From positions 22,501 through 47,858 of the forward strand of contig JACVTC010000318.1 of the NCBI GenBank assembly GCA_016946835.1: a DNA stretch of 25,358 nt. Direction: 5' to 3'. The notes beneath the pieces were generated by a model that was given only the letters and a program-made list of their open reading frames with translations, made no database searches and was not told the origin of the DNA. A program made the position numbers and the translations under genes. The first letter of the stretch is position 1, and each line of letters opens with the position of its first letter. Positions 10,940 to 20,305 of this stretch are shown here, in pieces. The stretch comes from Neocallimastix lanati (nom. inval.). Taxonomy: Eukaryota > Neocallimastigomycota > Neocallimastigomycetes > Neocallimastigales > Neocallimastigaceae.

Positions 10940-11465
10940 GGTAAACTCTGTAAGTATACTTTCTTTAAATATACTCAATTTAGTTCCATTAAGGTATTTT
11001 GTGAATCCATCGGCTAGGTTTCTTTCAGACGTTAACATATTCTAGCTTGACTTTTATTCTCCTTTATTAGACTTCTTATATGGTGATATTTTATATCGAT
11101 ATGCTTCGACTTTGGGTTGATAGATTGATTTTGGCAATTATAGATTGCTGCTTTGTTGTCCACATCAATGGAAATAAATTGGTTATTGATGGCCTAATTC
11201 GTTCATTACATTCATGTACCACAATCCATGTTTGGCACAATTACTAATGCTATAATATTCAGCTTCGGCTGTGGAGGTGCTGCCTCATAATGCTGAAGTT
11301 TTGAATGCCAGCTTGTAGGTGAATTTCCAAGCATTATCAAAAAAAAAAAACATGATGTTGATTTCCTGATTATTTGTATCACCACCGTAATCAGCATCTG
11401 CGTACGCCTTTTATATTGCTTTCGCCTGAAATTCTTTTTATTTCGTAGTTCTTAGTTCCCTTAAG
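10940..11465 (-). pseudogene. RNase H domain of element C
   Basis: The minus strand shows the copia RNase H signature in order. A DADYGGD-type first aspartate stretch lies near 11,380-11,400. STAEAEYYSISNCAKHGLWY (second acidic residue, in AEAEY) lies near 11,225-11,280. SINPKSKHIDIKYHHI lies near 11,085-11,125. The domain would remove the RNA template during reverse transcription. A poly-A run at 11,341-11,350 (poly-T in the sense strand, read as FFFF) lies between the first two motifs, and there are several frameshifts. All parts of the domain are present, in contrast to element A. Confidence 0.85.
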
Positions 11466-12480
11466 GTACTTGAGAATCTTTTTCCACATTCATCCAATCT
11501 TCAAGTGTAAGGATTCTTATTTTTTCTTACAGCTCTATTTACTGAAAACAAGATATCAGGCCTTGTGCAGATCGCCAGATAGAGAAGGTTACCTATGGCG
11601 CTTCTGTAAAGTGTTTCATCAAATTTAATAGCTTTCTATTCATGACTTTCAATTGGCATTAAATTCTTAGTTGGTTTGCATTTTATTCTAATTTGAATTT
11701 CTTTAGTAATTCATTTATATATATCCTAATTGATGCATTACATAGCCGTTGTTACCCTTCTCAAACTTAATTCCAATAATGAAATCTAATTCTCCAATAT
11801 CTTTAATACTAAAATTAGTTTTAATTTGCTCTTTTTACTCTGAGTACTTCATTTTTCCTTACCTATTAATAATTAATGTCATCGACATATACTGCTATGA
11901 TACCTGTGGTTTCGTTATAACTGGTCTATCTAATGTAGATGCAAGGTTCACTAGTGAGTCGATTGAAGTTTATACCGAGTAGAACATTATTTAATTTCTC
12001 ATTCCAGGCTCTACCTGCTTGCTTTAACTCGTATATGGCTTTGTTTAGTTTCCAAAAAGGTATTGTTGTATGAGGAATAACCCTTTGGTGCTTTCATGTA
12101 TAATTCTTCTTTTATTTCAGCATTGAGGTATGCGGCGTCAATGTCTTATTTGGACAATTTTGAACCTTTTACGAATTGCAAATTGATATTATTATTCTCA
12201 AAGAGTCTAACTTCAGTGTCAGAGAGAAGGTGAAAATATAGTCAATACCATTATAGCTGAGTGAAACCACGAGCAACTAATCGTGCTTTCCTTTTTAATG
12301 ATATTCTCATTTGAGTCCTTTTTATATTTAAAAACCCATTTACTTGAGATGATATTAGCTCCTTTTAGGAATGCTTTTTATTGTCTTAAAAAACGTTTTA
12401 GTTTTGTAATTCCTTATTTACAGCTTCTAGTCATTTATCTTTGTCTATTAGGTTGAATATATCTTCGAAATCCTTTGGTT
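11466..12480 (-). pseudogene. Reverse transcriptase domain of element C
   Basis: Motifs read on the minus strand, from high to low coordinates: the RT entry PKDFEDIFNLIDKDKW (about 12,430-12,480); KARLVARGFTQ (near 12,270); DIDAAYLNAEIKEELYMKAP with the first catalytic Asp (near 12,090-12,150); the catalytic YVDD box at 11,878-11,889; ELDFIIGIKFEK (near 11,760); and YRSAIGNLLYLAICTRPDI (about 11,560-11,620). These are conserved positions of Ty1/copia RT (RVT_2). Frameshifts and in-frame stops break it into at least six pieces. The enzyme would copy genomic RNA into DNA in cytoplasmic particles. Confidence 0.92.
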
Positions 12481-12990
12481 CTCTAAGATTTCTTTCTGGG
12501 GATAGAACTTTAAGCTTTATAATAGGAATAACTGACTTTATTCTTTTATTGGGAGTGTATAAATGATCACGTGTCCTTTTGTTGCTTGATTTAAGGTACT
12601 GTCTGTTTATATGGATTTGAATCATGTAATACATTGATTTATTTCTTTATCTGATTGATGATGAGGATTGAAAGGAGAAACTACAGTTTCACTATTGATA
12701 TGGGTGTTTTGTGGAGAAACTTTATTATGATTATTATTTATTATTTTGTTTTTTTTGTCATGATTATCGATGGAGGATGATGAAGGAGTTTGAGATTGAT
12801 GAAGCCGATGACTAGTATTAACGGGTGAGGACATTTTGATATTATTATATATATTGTAATAATTGTCCTTTTTTTCATACTTTTGGTGTATCTACCTATT
12901 TTATGATTTGGAATGAAGTTTGAATATTCCTTTGGAATAAAGGTAGTTGAGGTGGAGTTGGCTTGATTATTTTTAAAAGAAAATATAACT
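12481..12990 (-). pseudogene. Integrase-RT linker of element C, Ser/Asn/His-rich
   Basis: Between integrase and RT the minus strand encodes a low-complexity hydrophilic segment in two overlapping frames, 12,622-12,834 (rich in Ser, Asn, His, Gln) and 12,431-12,634 (basic). Copia-type polyproteins typically have a variable, unstructured linker here. No motif is expected and none is seen. The frame change at about 12,625 is a frameshift inside one ancestral frame. Confidence 0.7.
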
Positions 12991-13990
12991 GATCGGGAGA
13001 GTATTATTTTGTTGGTGGAGAGGCTTAGAATCTTCTAAGAAGATGATGAGGGGTGATAGCCAAGAAATATGCCAAGGTAAAGCGTTATTTGTCAAATTTA
13101 CTCCGGAATGACTTGGGTACGTAATAAAAAAAAAACTCTACATCCAAAAAACCTTGAAGTGTGCATAATCTATTTTGGATTTAAAATAAAATTCGCGTAG
13201 GGAATTTTATTTTGAATACCTGAATGAGGGATCCTTTTATGGATGTAATTAGCAGTTTCGACGGCGTATTCCCAGAAATGGTGACTTAATTTGGGGTCGT
13301 TTTAATAGAGCCTTTGCAGAGTTTTATTAGCGTGCCCGTTGAACCTTTCGGCACGTTCCATTCTGTTGAGGGTTATATGGGATTGTGAATTGATGAATAA
13401 TCCCATGACTGGCACAGAAAGATTTGAAACATAGAGTTTGAAAATTCTGTACCGTTGTCAGTTCTGATGTACTTTATATAGATTTATTATGTATATTGTT
13501 GATTTCAATAAACCAATTATGAAAAATGGCACAGGTGTCATGTTTGTTTGAAAGAAAAAAGACCCACCCGTAAAGCGAGAAGTCATCAAGTATTGGAGAG
13601 TATGTACCCGGTTACTGTGAAGTGACTCTTCCATTGGACCTATATAAGATCCATATGAATTAATTCAAAAAATACCTTTTGATTTATTCGTTGAATGTTT
13701 GTGCGGGAAATCTTTTAGTTTCGAATGTGAACAGATTTGACATTTAGACAGAATATTAATTTTGGATAATTTATTAGGTATCTTGCTTATTTTAAAGTGA
13801 CCAAGTAAGCCTGTGCCATAGGTTAATCTTTTCAGTTTTTGATAGTGTGGATAAGTGCATAAGAGATGTAGGTGTATGCTTTCGAACATTGAGGTAATAT
13901 ATGCTATTTGAAAACCATATTTGGAAAATGTTGTGTTTATCCGATGGAATATTGGTAATTTTATTTCCATGCTGATCAAATAAAGAGGCA
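12991..13990 (-). pseudogene. Integrase of element C (pre-integrase, HHCC and core)
   Basis: The minus strand has an HHCC zinc-binding region: LWHRL (near 13,815-13,835), LGHFKISKI with the second His at 13,797-13,799, and CQICSHSKLK with its Cys codons at 13,731-13,733 and 13,740-13,742. The core follows, including an IHMDLVGPMEES-like first Asp segment (near 13,630), a MERAERFNG box with the presumed catalytic Glu (about 13,338-13,362), and the downstream HKRIPHSGIQNKIPY segment (about 13,210-13,260) typical of copia integrases. The enzyme would insert the cDNA with a 5-bp stagger, matching the TGTTT duplication seen. Several frameshifts separate the pieces. Confidence 0.88.
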
Positions 13991-14029
13991 AAAAACTTTA
14001 TTGTAATGGTTGAGGAAGACAACTTTTAT

Positions 14030-14330
14030 AATTATGCTTAATAAGTTCACTTAACGATATGATATTTTTTTGTAATGTTTTGGTACGTAGAATACTTTAT
14101 TGAATTTAATTTCATTATTATTAACATATCCAGTGAAAGAAATCATATTTAGTGGATGTCACGATTTTACCATTAGGTAAAGATATGTTTTCATTGCATT
14201 CATTAATATATTTTAAGAGATTGATGGAGTATGTTACATGTAGTGAAGCCCCTGAGTCAATTATCCAATTAGATATTGTTAATGAATTAAGGTTTTCAAA
14301 GTGATCGTTTTGAGGGAAATGCAGTATTAT
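14030..14330 (-). pseudogene. Aspartic protease of element C
   Basis: The minus strand encodes NWIIDSGASLHVTYSINLL, with the catalytic DSG triplet at 14,250-14,258. This is the hallmark of the retropepsin of copia elements, which cleaves the Gag-Pol polyprotein. It is followed by a conserved LPNGKIV stretch near 14,165-14,185. It lies between the zinc knuckle and the integrase HHCC region, as expected. Confidence 0.88.
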
Positions 14331-14539
14331 CTTCTATTGAGATGCAATCAATAAAGAGAGGTATCTTCAGTGTTATAATCTTTAGATAAAGTATTGGCAA
14401 ACATAACTGTTAGTGGATTCCATAGAATTTAGCTGATTGTTAACGTTTTTTATATTTGAATGAATCTTTGAGTGGATGGACCTTTCTTTGAGTTTATATA
14501 CCTTGTCCTCCTTGGTTTTATATGTTTATTATATTTATT

Positions 14540-15440
14540 ATTTTTATATCTGTTATATATTTTGAACACTCATTGATGTAATGTCCAAATCTACCACACA
14601 TGTAACATCTTCCTTTTTTTTTGCTTTGTATTTAACTGATGATTGTACTTTTCTATTGTTAGATTTTAGTGTATTGCTCTGTCAGAAAGATGTGTTTTTG
14701 TAAATTCTCAATTTTAGTGTGCTCTTTCATATTTGAGAATATTATATCTGGTATGACGTCCTTTACGTAATTAGATAGTCTCCCCCCAATTATCTTTATA
14801 TTGAAACACATTTATAAATCTTAAATTTTCAGGGAGTGCTCTGTTAAGGATGCCAGCTTTTATACTGTCCTCAATGTCGTGATCAATGCTTTCATATTCC
14901 TCTATGGTATTTTGTAAGGTAGCCATAAAAATATTTATATCCTGGTCCTCATTAAACTTTAAGATAGCTTATTTAATCCTATAATTCTTGCTTTCTTTTC
15001 TCCAAACTACTAGTGAAAGATTTTTTCTAACGTGTTCCAAATTTGATAAGCTGTCTTCCCTTGGCCTTCAACAATTCTTTATGTTCTCTCACCTTATGTG
15101 TTTAATAAGATCCATTTTACTATGATGTCATTCTTTATGTCTAATAGGTTAGTTTCTTTGTCATATACTAGAGTATTATCAAACTTGTCATCGGTATAAT
15201 TGTTAATATCGTCCCTAATATGTCTTTACTTAAGTTTCTTAACCTTCTCTTGAATGACATAATATTCGAGGTTATTAATAGTTAAAGAGATACAGTATAT
15301 TACTTTTCCAACTAACGTAGTTATCCGAAGTTAATTCAATAATTCTACTAAAACTTTCGGAGTAATTGAAATTGATTCCCTTATTATTGATGTCATTATT
15401 TTCATTAATGACGATTTGCTGATTTTAATCTTGTTTGTCT
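14540..15440 (-). pseudogene. Gag of element C with CCHC zinc knuckle
   Basis: The N-terminal half on the minus strand carries IIELTSDNYVSWKSNILYLL (Trp codon at 15,308-15,310), the copia Gag signature that begins the capsid domain. Further down are a KTAYQIWNTLEKIF segment (about 15,010-15,055) and SLPENLRF-like text near 14,825. The C-terminus has a perfect nucleocapsid knuckle, CYMCGRFGHYINEC (C-x2-C-x4-H-x4-C), at 14,566-14,607. Gag forms the virus-like particle and binds genomic RNA. The start codon is uncertain because the region upstream of about 15,385 contains stops. The zinc knuckle is intact even though the frame is broken elsewhere. Confidence 0.88.
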
Positions 15441-16620
15441 ATTGACACGATTCATATTAATTTATTAGGCTATTTTATGTTGGTTGATTTGTGATGAAAA
15501 TTTGATGAATAAGATGTTCTATTTATGTGGTTTTTAAAAAAAAAGTTATGTGAATAAATTATGTATTTATCAATTGTGTTGATTCGAAATTAAAATTATA
15601 AAATATTAATTCTATTTAATTCCATTTAGTGTTGTACCAATAGTTATCAATACGGAAAGTAGTTATTATTTATTATTATTGATGTAATAAATATTTATTG
15701 GTGTATCCAATTAAGTGTTATAGCAATAATTGTTATTGTGATGAGAGGTGAACATGTATGATTATTAAAGTGAAAAATATTGATTGATATACTGCTAAAA
15801 TTTTAATTTGAGCTTAAGGATAGATTTCTAAAAGAGTAATTATTATAATTGGTGCGATTAATTTGATGTTGAGCTGATAGTTGTTATGTACGCTGATTGG
15901 TGTTTTATTTTGAGGAGATTTATTGAAAGGTTTCCTTCCTTTTTTGTAAAATAATTTCTAAATAATTATTTATTCTGATTTGTCTGAATGGTTTGAAAAA
16001 AGTTGTTCCGATTGGTATACAAAGTGTTATTGTTTTAATAAGGGGTGATTAATATGGTTGGTGTATTAATGTTATTGGGGTTTGATTTAATTTAATAAGT
16101 TGTATTAAATTTTTCCAGTTATACTTAGTCATTGTTTGATTAGGAGGAGTTTATATTATTTTTATGTACTTGCTATATTTGATTAATAATTGTTTAATTA
16201 GTGTTTATTAAAGTATTTTGTTGGTTAATAAAGACATAATTCATTAATGTTAGATTTAATATTATATTTCAAATTATTTTTTTTTTTTTTTTTAAATATA
16301 TATAATTTTTATTATATTTAATTTTAACATGCTGACCATATTCAGCTTAATCTTTTATTTTTATTTAAAAAATCTTGAACGTGCTGACCATATTCAGTCT
16401 AATAATTTTTTTTTTTTTTTTTTTTTTATAAAATCTTGAACACGCTGACCTTATTCAGCCTATTTTTTTTATTTTATTTTAATATTTTAAACATGCTGAC
16501 CATATTCAGCTTACTTTTATTTTATTTTTTTAATATCCTTTTTATTTTTTAATGTCTTTTTTTTTTTTTTTTTTTTTTTATTTTTTAACTGTAAAGTAAT
16601 CGGTTTTTATTGTTTTATTT
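15441..16620 (-). other. Long 5' leader of element C
   Basis: About 1.2 kb between the primer site and gag, with no open frame of useful length on the sense strand. It carries the stem-loop array described separately (16,331-16,510) and poly-A tracts in the sense strand (for example opposite 16,408-16,427 and 16,558-16,579). A leader this long is unusual and suggests cis-acting RNA functions such as packaging or internal translation start. Confidence 0.7.
16331..16510 (-). repeat. Array of four GCTGA...TCAGC stem-loops in the leader of C
   Basis: Four copies of a 16-bp inverted repeat GCTGACCATATTCAGC occur at 16,331-16,346, 16,383-16,398 (last base changed), 16,444-16,459 (loop CCTTAT) and 16,495-16,510, at 51 to 61-bp spacing. 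In element orientation the unit is GCTGAATATGGTCAGC followed by a short conserved tail. The spacers are T/A-rich and diverged, so the stems are the conserved part. In RNA each copy forms a 5-bp stem with a 6-nt loop. The same core recurs in element A. Confidence 0.85.
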
Positions 16621-16653
16621 GTAACTCACTCGTGTAGAGTGAGACTCTTAATC
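16621..16653 (-). other. Primer-binding site: imprint of a tRNA-Lys(CUU)-like 5' half
   Basis: Directly abutting the 5' LTR with no spacer, the plus strand reads TGAGACTCTTAATC at the LTR end. That is the anticodon stem and CUU anticodon loop of eukaryotic tRNA-Lys as I recall it. Further out, ACTCACTCGTGTAGAG resembles the D arm (CTCAGTCGGTAGAG). The whole 33 nt therefore looks like tRNA positions from about 8 to 40. Copia elements of flies and Ty5-type elements use an internally cleaved initiator tRNA as primer. Here the half-tRNA appears to be tRNA-Lys. It is not a tRNA gene, because the 3' half is absent. Confidence 0.75.
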
Positions 16654-16805
16654 TTTTAATTTATTTTATTTTAATATATCTTTATTTTTTATTTTATTAA
16701 AGATACATATAGAAAATAAATGAAAATTTTATGTATTTATATTTATAGTTTCTTATTCTTTAATTTTATTAGATAATTATAATAATTTATAATTGCTTAT
16801 TAAAA
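16654..16805 (-). repeat. 5' LTR of element C
   Basis: A 152-bp partner of 10,726-10,876. At all seven substituted positions this copy has A or T where the 3' LTR has G or C, so decay was one-sided. Promoter and R-region signals could not be identified in this A/T-rich sequence. Confidence 0.9.
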
Positions 16806-16810
16806 TGTTT
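16806..16810. repeat. Target-site duplication of element C, right copy
   Basis: TGTTT, identical to 10,721-10,725 on the other side of the element. Confidence 0.75.
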
Positions 16811-18247
16811 TATAAAAAATGGATAAATATTAATTATAATAGAAAAAAAATTATTATATATATATATAAAAATTAGAAAGTTAAGAAAGAAAAAAAAAAT
16901 GTTGAAATTTTTTTTTTTTTAAATGATGATATATTAAAATTAACGAATATTAAATATAAAATAAGGATATGAATTAAGAATAGTAATTCTATCTAGAAAT
17001 ACTAAAAAAATATATTATCAAAGAAAAAAAAAAGAAATAGATTATTCTTTTAATGTTTCAAATAAAAAAAAAAGTTTTATCGTTTGTTCCTCCCTCCATG
17101 AATTTTATTTTCTTTCAATTGAATATAAAAGAGGAGGAGGATGATATCATTTTTTCTTTTTTTAAAAATAATTAATAATAAAAAAAAATATATAAAAAAC
17201 ATAAAAAAAAATAAATAAAAGTTTTTTTTTTTTTTTGAAGATGTTTCATATTTCTTTTTTATAGATAAATTGTTTTTGTCCATGAATGTCCTAAAGCTTA
17301 AATCAATAGCTCTATTAAGATAAATTATTTTTTTTTCTTATAATGATTATCTTAAGATCTATTATTATTATTATTATTATTATTATAATTATTATTATTA
17401 GATAATTATTCAAAGTTAATAAAAAAATAATTATTATAAATTAATAATTATAAAAGATAATAAAAAAAAATATATAATTATTCTAAAGGTAATAATTAAA
17501 AGTAAATAAAATAATTATAATAATAATTATTAAGCTAATATCAATCTATTAATAAAAGGGTACACAAGAAAATTATTTAATCTAAAAAAATTTTTTTTTT
17601 TTTTTTATTTTTTATTTTTTTAAATCTAAAAAAATTAGATGTAAATGAATGAAAGAAAGAAAAAAAATAACTATATTAAACACAGGAATTATCGTTAAAC
17701 TAACCTAAAATAAAAAAAGAGAGATAAAACATTTTTTTTTGGAAAATCTTGTTTTTTTTTTTTGTTTTTTTTTAAAAAAAAAAAAAAGGAAATATTTAAA
17801 AGGTTTTTTTTTTTTATAAAACTGTGATAATTAATAATAAAATTATCCTATATTAAAAAAAATAAAAAAAAATTTTTTTATACTAAATAAAAACAATCTT
17901 TTATAAAATAAATTCATTTTTTAATAATTGAATAATAAAAATATTGGAATTATAAATAATGGATAATAAATAATAAATAATTAAAATTATTTATTATAAA
18001 AATTATTAATCATTATATATATAAGAGAAAAAATAAAATATAAAAAGTAAAATATAAATAGTTAAAGAGATTGTCAAGTGATTATATTACTATAAAATTG
18101 ACCAATTATTATTTATCCTTAAAAATGTAAAATGAATGATATAAAAATGAATTAAAAATATACCTTTATATTTTAATAAAATTATAAATAACAAAAACTT
18201 ATTTTCTAAATAAAATATTCTTCTTTTTTATATTTTAGTGCTTAATA
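16811..18247. other. A/T-rich spacer between elements C and A
   Basis: Contains (ATT)n at about 17,361-17,400, a poly-T run near 17,590-17,606 and no supported gene. If element A had a 5' LTR of about 150 bp it would occupy roughly 18,095-18,247, but that sequence does not resemble the LTR of C and no partner LTR was found downstream, so none is called. Confidence 0.5.
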
Positions 18248-18282
18248 GATTAAGAGTCTCAGATTTAGTCGATTGAGATTTT
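18248..18282 (+). other. Primer-binding site: second tRNA-Lys(CUU)-like imprint
   Basis: GATTAAGAGTCTCA at 18,248-18,261 is the reverse complement of a tRNA-Lys(CUU) anticodon arm. It is identical over these 14 nt to the one in element C. The next bases, through about 18,277 (GATTTAGTCGATTGAG), still follow the complement of the D arm with substitutions. It lies at the 5' end of the leader of element A, in the position expected for minus-strand priming. Confidence 0.7.
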
Positions 18283-18550
18283 AAATTGGAAGTTAAGTAT
18301 TAAATATTAAAACATATGTTATAATTCTTACATATTATTTTCTTCATAAAATAGAATAAAACTAACATATTTAAACATTTAAATAAATTACAATACATAA
18401 ATAATTTATAGATAAAACAAGATAAAATAATTAAACATAATTTCCATGAATAAGCATTATTTCTATCTCAGTGGATTGAAAACCCACTCATATTATATTG
18501 ATATTTATTTAAAAATTCATCCTTACTTTCATAAAATAAAAATTTTCCAT

Positions 18551-18793
18551 GCTGAAACTAGTCAGCGGAAATAGGTAGATAGGATCATTAAATTTTTATT
18601 TACTGAAATTGTCAGCAGTAACAAATTACCACACTGAAATAAAATAGTAAATCTGAATTAATAATGTGGCAACAAAAATAATATAAAAGAATATACCATG
18701 CTGAAATAGTCAGCAGTAAAATGATAATATATTAAGAAATATCAAATAAATAAATAAATAAATAATTAAAAGAACCATGCTGAAATTGTCAGT
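18551..18793 (+). repeat. Array of GCTGAA...GTCAGC stem-loops in the leader of A
   Basis: Four stem-loops, GCTGAAACTAGTCAGC (18,551-18,566), ACTGAAATTGTCAGC (18,602-18,616), GCTGAAATAGTCAGC (18,700-18,714) and GCTGAAATTGTCAGT (18,779-18,793), plus a degenerate half copy near 18,631-18,650. Three are preceded by CCAT and most are followed by AGTAA or GGTAA. The core matches the element-C unit (GCTGAA...GTCAGC) although the sequence between copies is unrelated. Position between primer site and coding region is the same as in C. Confidence 0.85.
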
Positions 18794-18949
18794 GGTAAAG
18801 GGAGAAAACGTATATAAAGAGAAACAAGTTAAAATAAATTTTTTATCAAGAATAACAAATGATGAATAGTCAAAAAAAAAAAAAATTATTTAATAAAAAA
18901 TATATATTAATATATGATTCATTAAATTGGATAACATAACAATTAGTAG

Positions 18950-20305
18950 TTATACTGTGATAGATACTAAAAAAAGGTAATTTTCAAATGAGCAACACCT
19001 CATCCGATCCATCAAAGGGTGATGGAATAAAAACAAATAATTGTTAAATGTACTATGGGCGACGATTGTGTGGAAGAAAAAGGTGCCGATGATGAGTATT
19101 ATATTGATGCTTCCGATAGTTCCAAAATCATTCATTCTGTAAATGATATTGGTGCTTTTATTTGAGCAAGTGTACCACATTAAGGAAGTGTCAGTAGTCC
19201 AACGCATAATGCATCAACTAACCATAAAGTTTTTTTGTACATTTGTAATAATGATTGTTGTACTAAAGAAGGTAACGCTATTAAAGGTTATTTCTTGAAT
19301 AAACACAGGAACTTCAGCTAAAACTTTAATAATAGAGTGTAATGGCAGTCAATGCGTAGAATATGAACAATATTGATACCTATAGTTGGTGTCTGCACAG
19401 TGAAAGTTATAGATAGTCACTGTATTTCTGACTGTTGATATGGGATGTAAATGGGGCTGGTGAAATTAAAATTAAAATTCTTTCTACTCCAATCTACTAA
19501 AACTATGAGATTGAGTAATTCATTCCCAGGAACAGGAGCCAATGAAATATCGTAAAATTTAACAAGGATGGAAGCGTTTTTTTTTCTTCTTGATTCTATT
19601 ACCTATGATGCAGTCTGGGGTATTACGGAAACTACAGCTGGCATCTACCTTTATTTCTTTGACCCGAATAATGATAGAATGGATCCTTCAATCCAATCTC
19701 TGGTACTCTTCCCAATGTCTCGGGCCTATCAATGTGTATATAAAGGAAACAGACAGATTATGAACTAGAGGACAGTACCCAGGTACATGAACAACATTGC
19801 AAAACAAGTGAAAGAAAGGTTTCGCAAAGATTCCTGGAGCGAGTAGCATCGTTCAATGTAGTGAATGACATCGTGAAGGTTGTACAATCATTACTTTTTT
19901 CTTTGAAATCTTGTGACCCTAAAGACGAAGGAAAAACCGGAGCCTGCAATAAGATTTATTTTGTTAAAGGAAATCTTGCTTCTTCCAACTGTTACATCCA
20001 TATTCTACATTTCTTTTTTTAAGATTTATGATATTAATACTTACTATGGTAAAGGAAAATCGCATTATTACCGTTGTCACTCTTAAAATTAAACTTCCAC
20101 TTCAGCAATTGCCGTCGATTCATATCCAGAAGACACTAATAAATACATTATTAAGGTTTATAATGAATACAATCTTTATGATGTCGATCAAAGTGTCCCT
20201 AATAATATTGCCATTAGTATAAATGAAGATGATTGTAATATCAATTCATATGATATTTTTTATGATCGTTATAACTATTATGATATTAAAAACAATTTTC
20301 TTAAA
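18950..20305 (+). pseudogene. Cys-rich repeat protein fragment, scaffoldin-like
   Basis: The plus strand encodes repeats with a shared pattern, LI.C...-C followed by G/Y-Y-F-I-N. Examples: IIVKCTMGDDCVEEKG then YYIDASDSSKII (19,037-19,115); LYICNNDCCTKEGNAIKGYF then LN (19,211-19,280); GTSAKTLIIECNGSQCVEY (19,311-19,370); and SSIVQCSE...REGCTII (about 19,840-19,890). A Tyr/Asn/Asp-rich stretch (YDINTYYGKGKSHYY, then KYIIKVYNEYNLYDVDQS) runs from 20,021 to about 20,300 and may be its C-terminal part. I recall such repeats in large secreted proteins of anaerobic gut fungi, including cellulosome scaffoldins. Stops and frameshifts show it is dead. No signal peptide is present, so it is internal or 3'-derived. 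Family assignment is moderate; the repeat pattern itself is clear. Confidence 0.55.

Larger units (their letters stand above)
10726..16805 (-). mobile_element. Ty1/copia LTR retrotransposon (element C), decayed, complete ends
   Basis: A 6,080-bp element read on the minus strand: 5' LTR (16,654-16,805), tRNA-derived primer site, leader of about 1.2 kb, gag with CCHC knuckle, aspartic protease, integrase, reverse transcriptase, RNase H, polypurine tract and 3' LTR (10,726-10,876). The order gag-PR-IN-RT-RH with integrase before RT is diagnostic of the copia/Pseudoviridae type. Flanking TGTTT duplications show a genuine integration event. The reading frame is broken by many stops and frameshifts, so this copy cannot supply its own proteins. 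Base composition of the coding part is clearly less A/T-rich than its flanks. The LTRs are about 95% identical, so the insertion is old but not ancient. Confidence 0.93.

Noticed and set aside
11749-11982. 77-codon open frame on the plus strand
   Set aside because: It is the antisense shadow of the reverse transcriptase of element C around YVDD.
16621-16653. A tRNA-Lys gene
   Set aside because: Only the 5' half (D arm to anticodon loop) is present. The LTR starts where the 3' half should continue, so it is a primer-site imprint, not a gene.
10726-16805. Interpreting the frame changes in element C as introns
   Set aside because: No consistent GT...AG boundaries are seen at the breaks. Stops occur within conserved domains and many shifts lie at homopolymers, which fits decay or base-count error.
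17077-17283. 68-codon open frame on the minus strand
   Set aside because: A/T-driven Lys/Phe/Ile-rich composition with no recognisable motif or neighbour context.
18095-18247. 5' LTR of element A
   Set aside because: A TGTAAAATG start lies about 125 bp before the primer imprint, but the sequence does not match the LTR of C and no downstream partner exists to confirm it.
18950-19207. 85-codon open frame on the minus strand
   Set aside because: It is the antisense shadow of the Cys-repeat coding sequence, which shows a regular repeat pattern on the plus strand.
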